This document shows, one piece after another, positions 21,818-21,877 of a stretch of DNA of 21,877 nucleotides. The number at the start of each line of letters is the position of its first letter. Within the stretch, counting starts at the first letter, position 1. The DNA is from CAZNAQ01 sp964585585. Lineage in GTDB: Bacteria > Patescibacteriota > Patescibacteriia > Patescibacteriales > JAGXOH01. The stretch covers positions 1 to 21,877 of the forward strand of contig CAZPEL010000016.1 in the NCBI GenBank assembly GCA_964585585.1, in the 5' to 3' direction. Made by a program: the position numbers and the translations under genes. The notes under the pieces were generated by a model. That model was given only the letters and a program-made list of their open reading frames with translations, was not told the DNA's origin and searched no databases.

Positions 21818-21843
21818 GCTTTTGTTCGTCTGGATATACTGAA

Positions 21844-21872
21844 AATTTACTATATTTTGTTTGGCTTGTCAA
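21844..21872 (-). promoter_or_regulatory. Promoter of the rpsB-tsf-ricT operon
   Basis: Minus strand: perfect TTGACA (21872-21867), a 17-nt spacer, and TAAATT (21849-21844, 4 of 6). The predicted start near 21837 leaves a leader of about 208 nt before the rpsB ATG. TATAGT four bases upstream of the -10 is an alternative but has a 12-nt spacer. Confidence 0.55.
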
Positions 21873-21877
21873 TTTGT

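Overview
The window looks like chromosome from a small-genome bacterium of the Candidate Phyla Radiation (Patescibacteria, Parcubacteria-like); this placement is inference. The support is the moderately AT-rich sequence, very tight gene packing with ATGA stop/start overlaps, mostly weak or absent Shine-Dalgarno (SD) sequences, short divergent versions of housekeeping proteins, and a membrane-anchored Clp-type AAA+ protein. TGA acts as a normal stop (eno, gltX partner and the 109-aa protein all end in TGA), so the SR1/Gracilibacteria recoding does not apply. No rRNA, tRNA, CRISPR array, insertion sequence or integrase was seen.

Region 1 (1-8743, all minus strand) reads as one eight-gene operon transcribed right to left from an extended -10 promoter at 8735-8743: pilT (type IV pilus retraction ATPase), a 109-aa acidic protein, a polytopic membrane protein, a membrane-anchored HtrA-like/PDZ protein that seems to have lost its catalytic His and Asp, then pgk, gpmI and eno of lower glycolysis (order pgk-eno-gpmI), and finally a second phosphoglycerate-mutase-like protein cut by the window edge. 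That last protein has lost several metal and substrate ligands.

Region 2 (8765-10505): minus-strand wecA/mraY-type glycan-phosphate transferase overlapping a VanZ-like protein. Divergent from them is a small plus-strand gene for a basic 65-aa CxxC protein, with its own promoter, strong SD and terminator.

Region 3 (10506-13675, minus): a 920-aa Clp-like AAA+ protein with an N-terminal DnaJ-type zinc-finger motif, two membrane helices, a degenerate first ATPase domain and an intact second one. It is coupled by a 1-nt gap to a 116-aa membrane protein. The pair is driven by a promoter that predicts a leaderless mRNA and is interleaved with the upstream gltX terminator.

Region 4 (13696-16567): a WecG/TagA-Nudix fusion overlapping gltX (minus), then a divergent control region with a sigma-A type promoter and a CIRCE operator (HrcA site) for clpB.

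Region 5 (16568-21877): clpB (plus), whose M-domain is ClpB-like but which carries a ClpC-like IGF tripeptide in D2. It converges on a bidirectional terminator with the minus-strand rpsB-tsf-ricT operon. rpsB is preceded by a roughly 208-nt leader with three predicted structured elements, including a 25-bp hairpin and a compound stem just ahead of the start codon.

The most distinctive themes are: (a) non-catalytic-looking relatives of enzymes beside or fused to active ones (iPGM-like, HtrA-like, Clp D1); (b) the membrane Clp plus 116-aa partner module; (c) the structured rpsB leader; and (d) the small CxxC protein gene.
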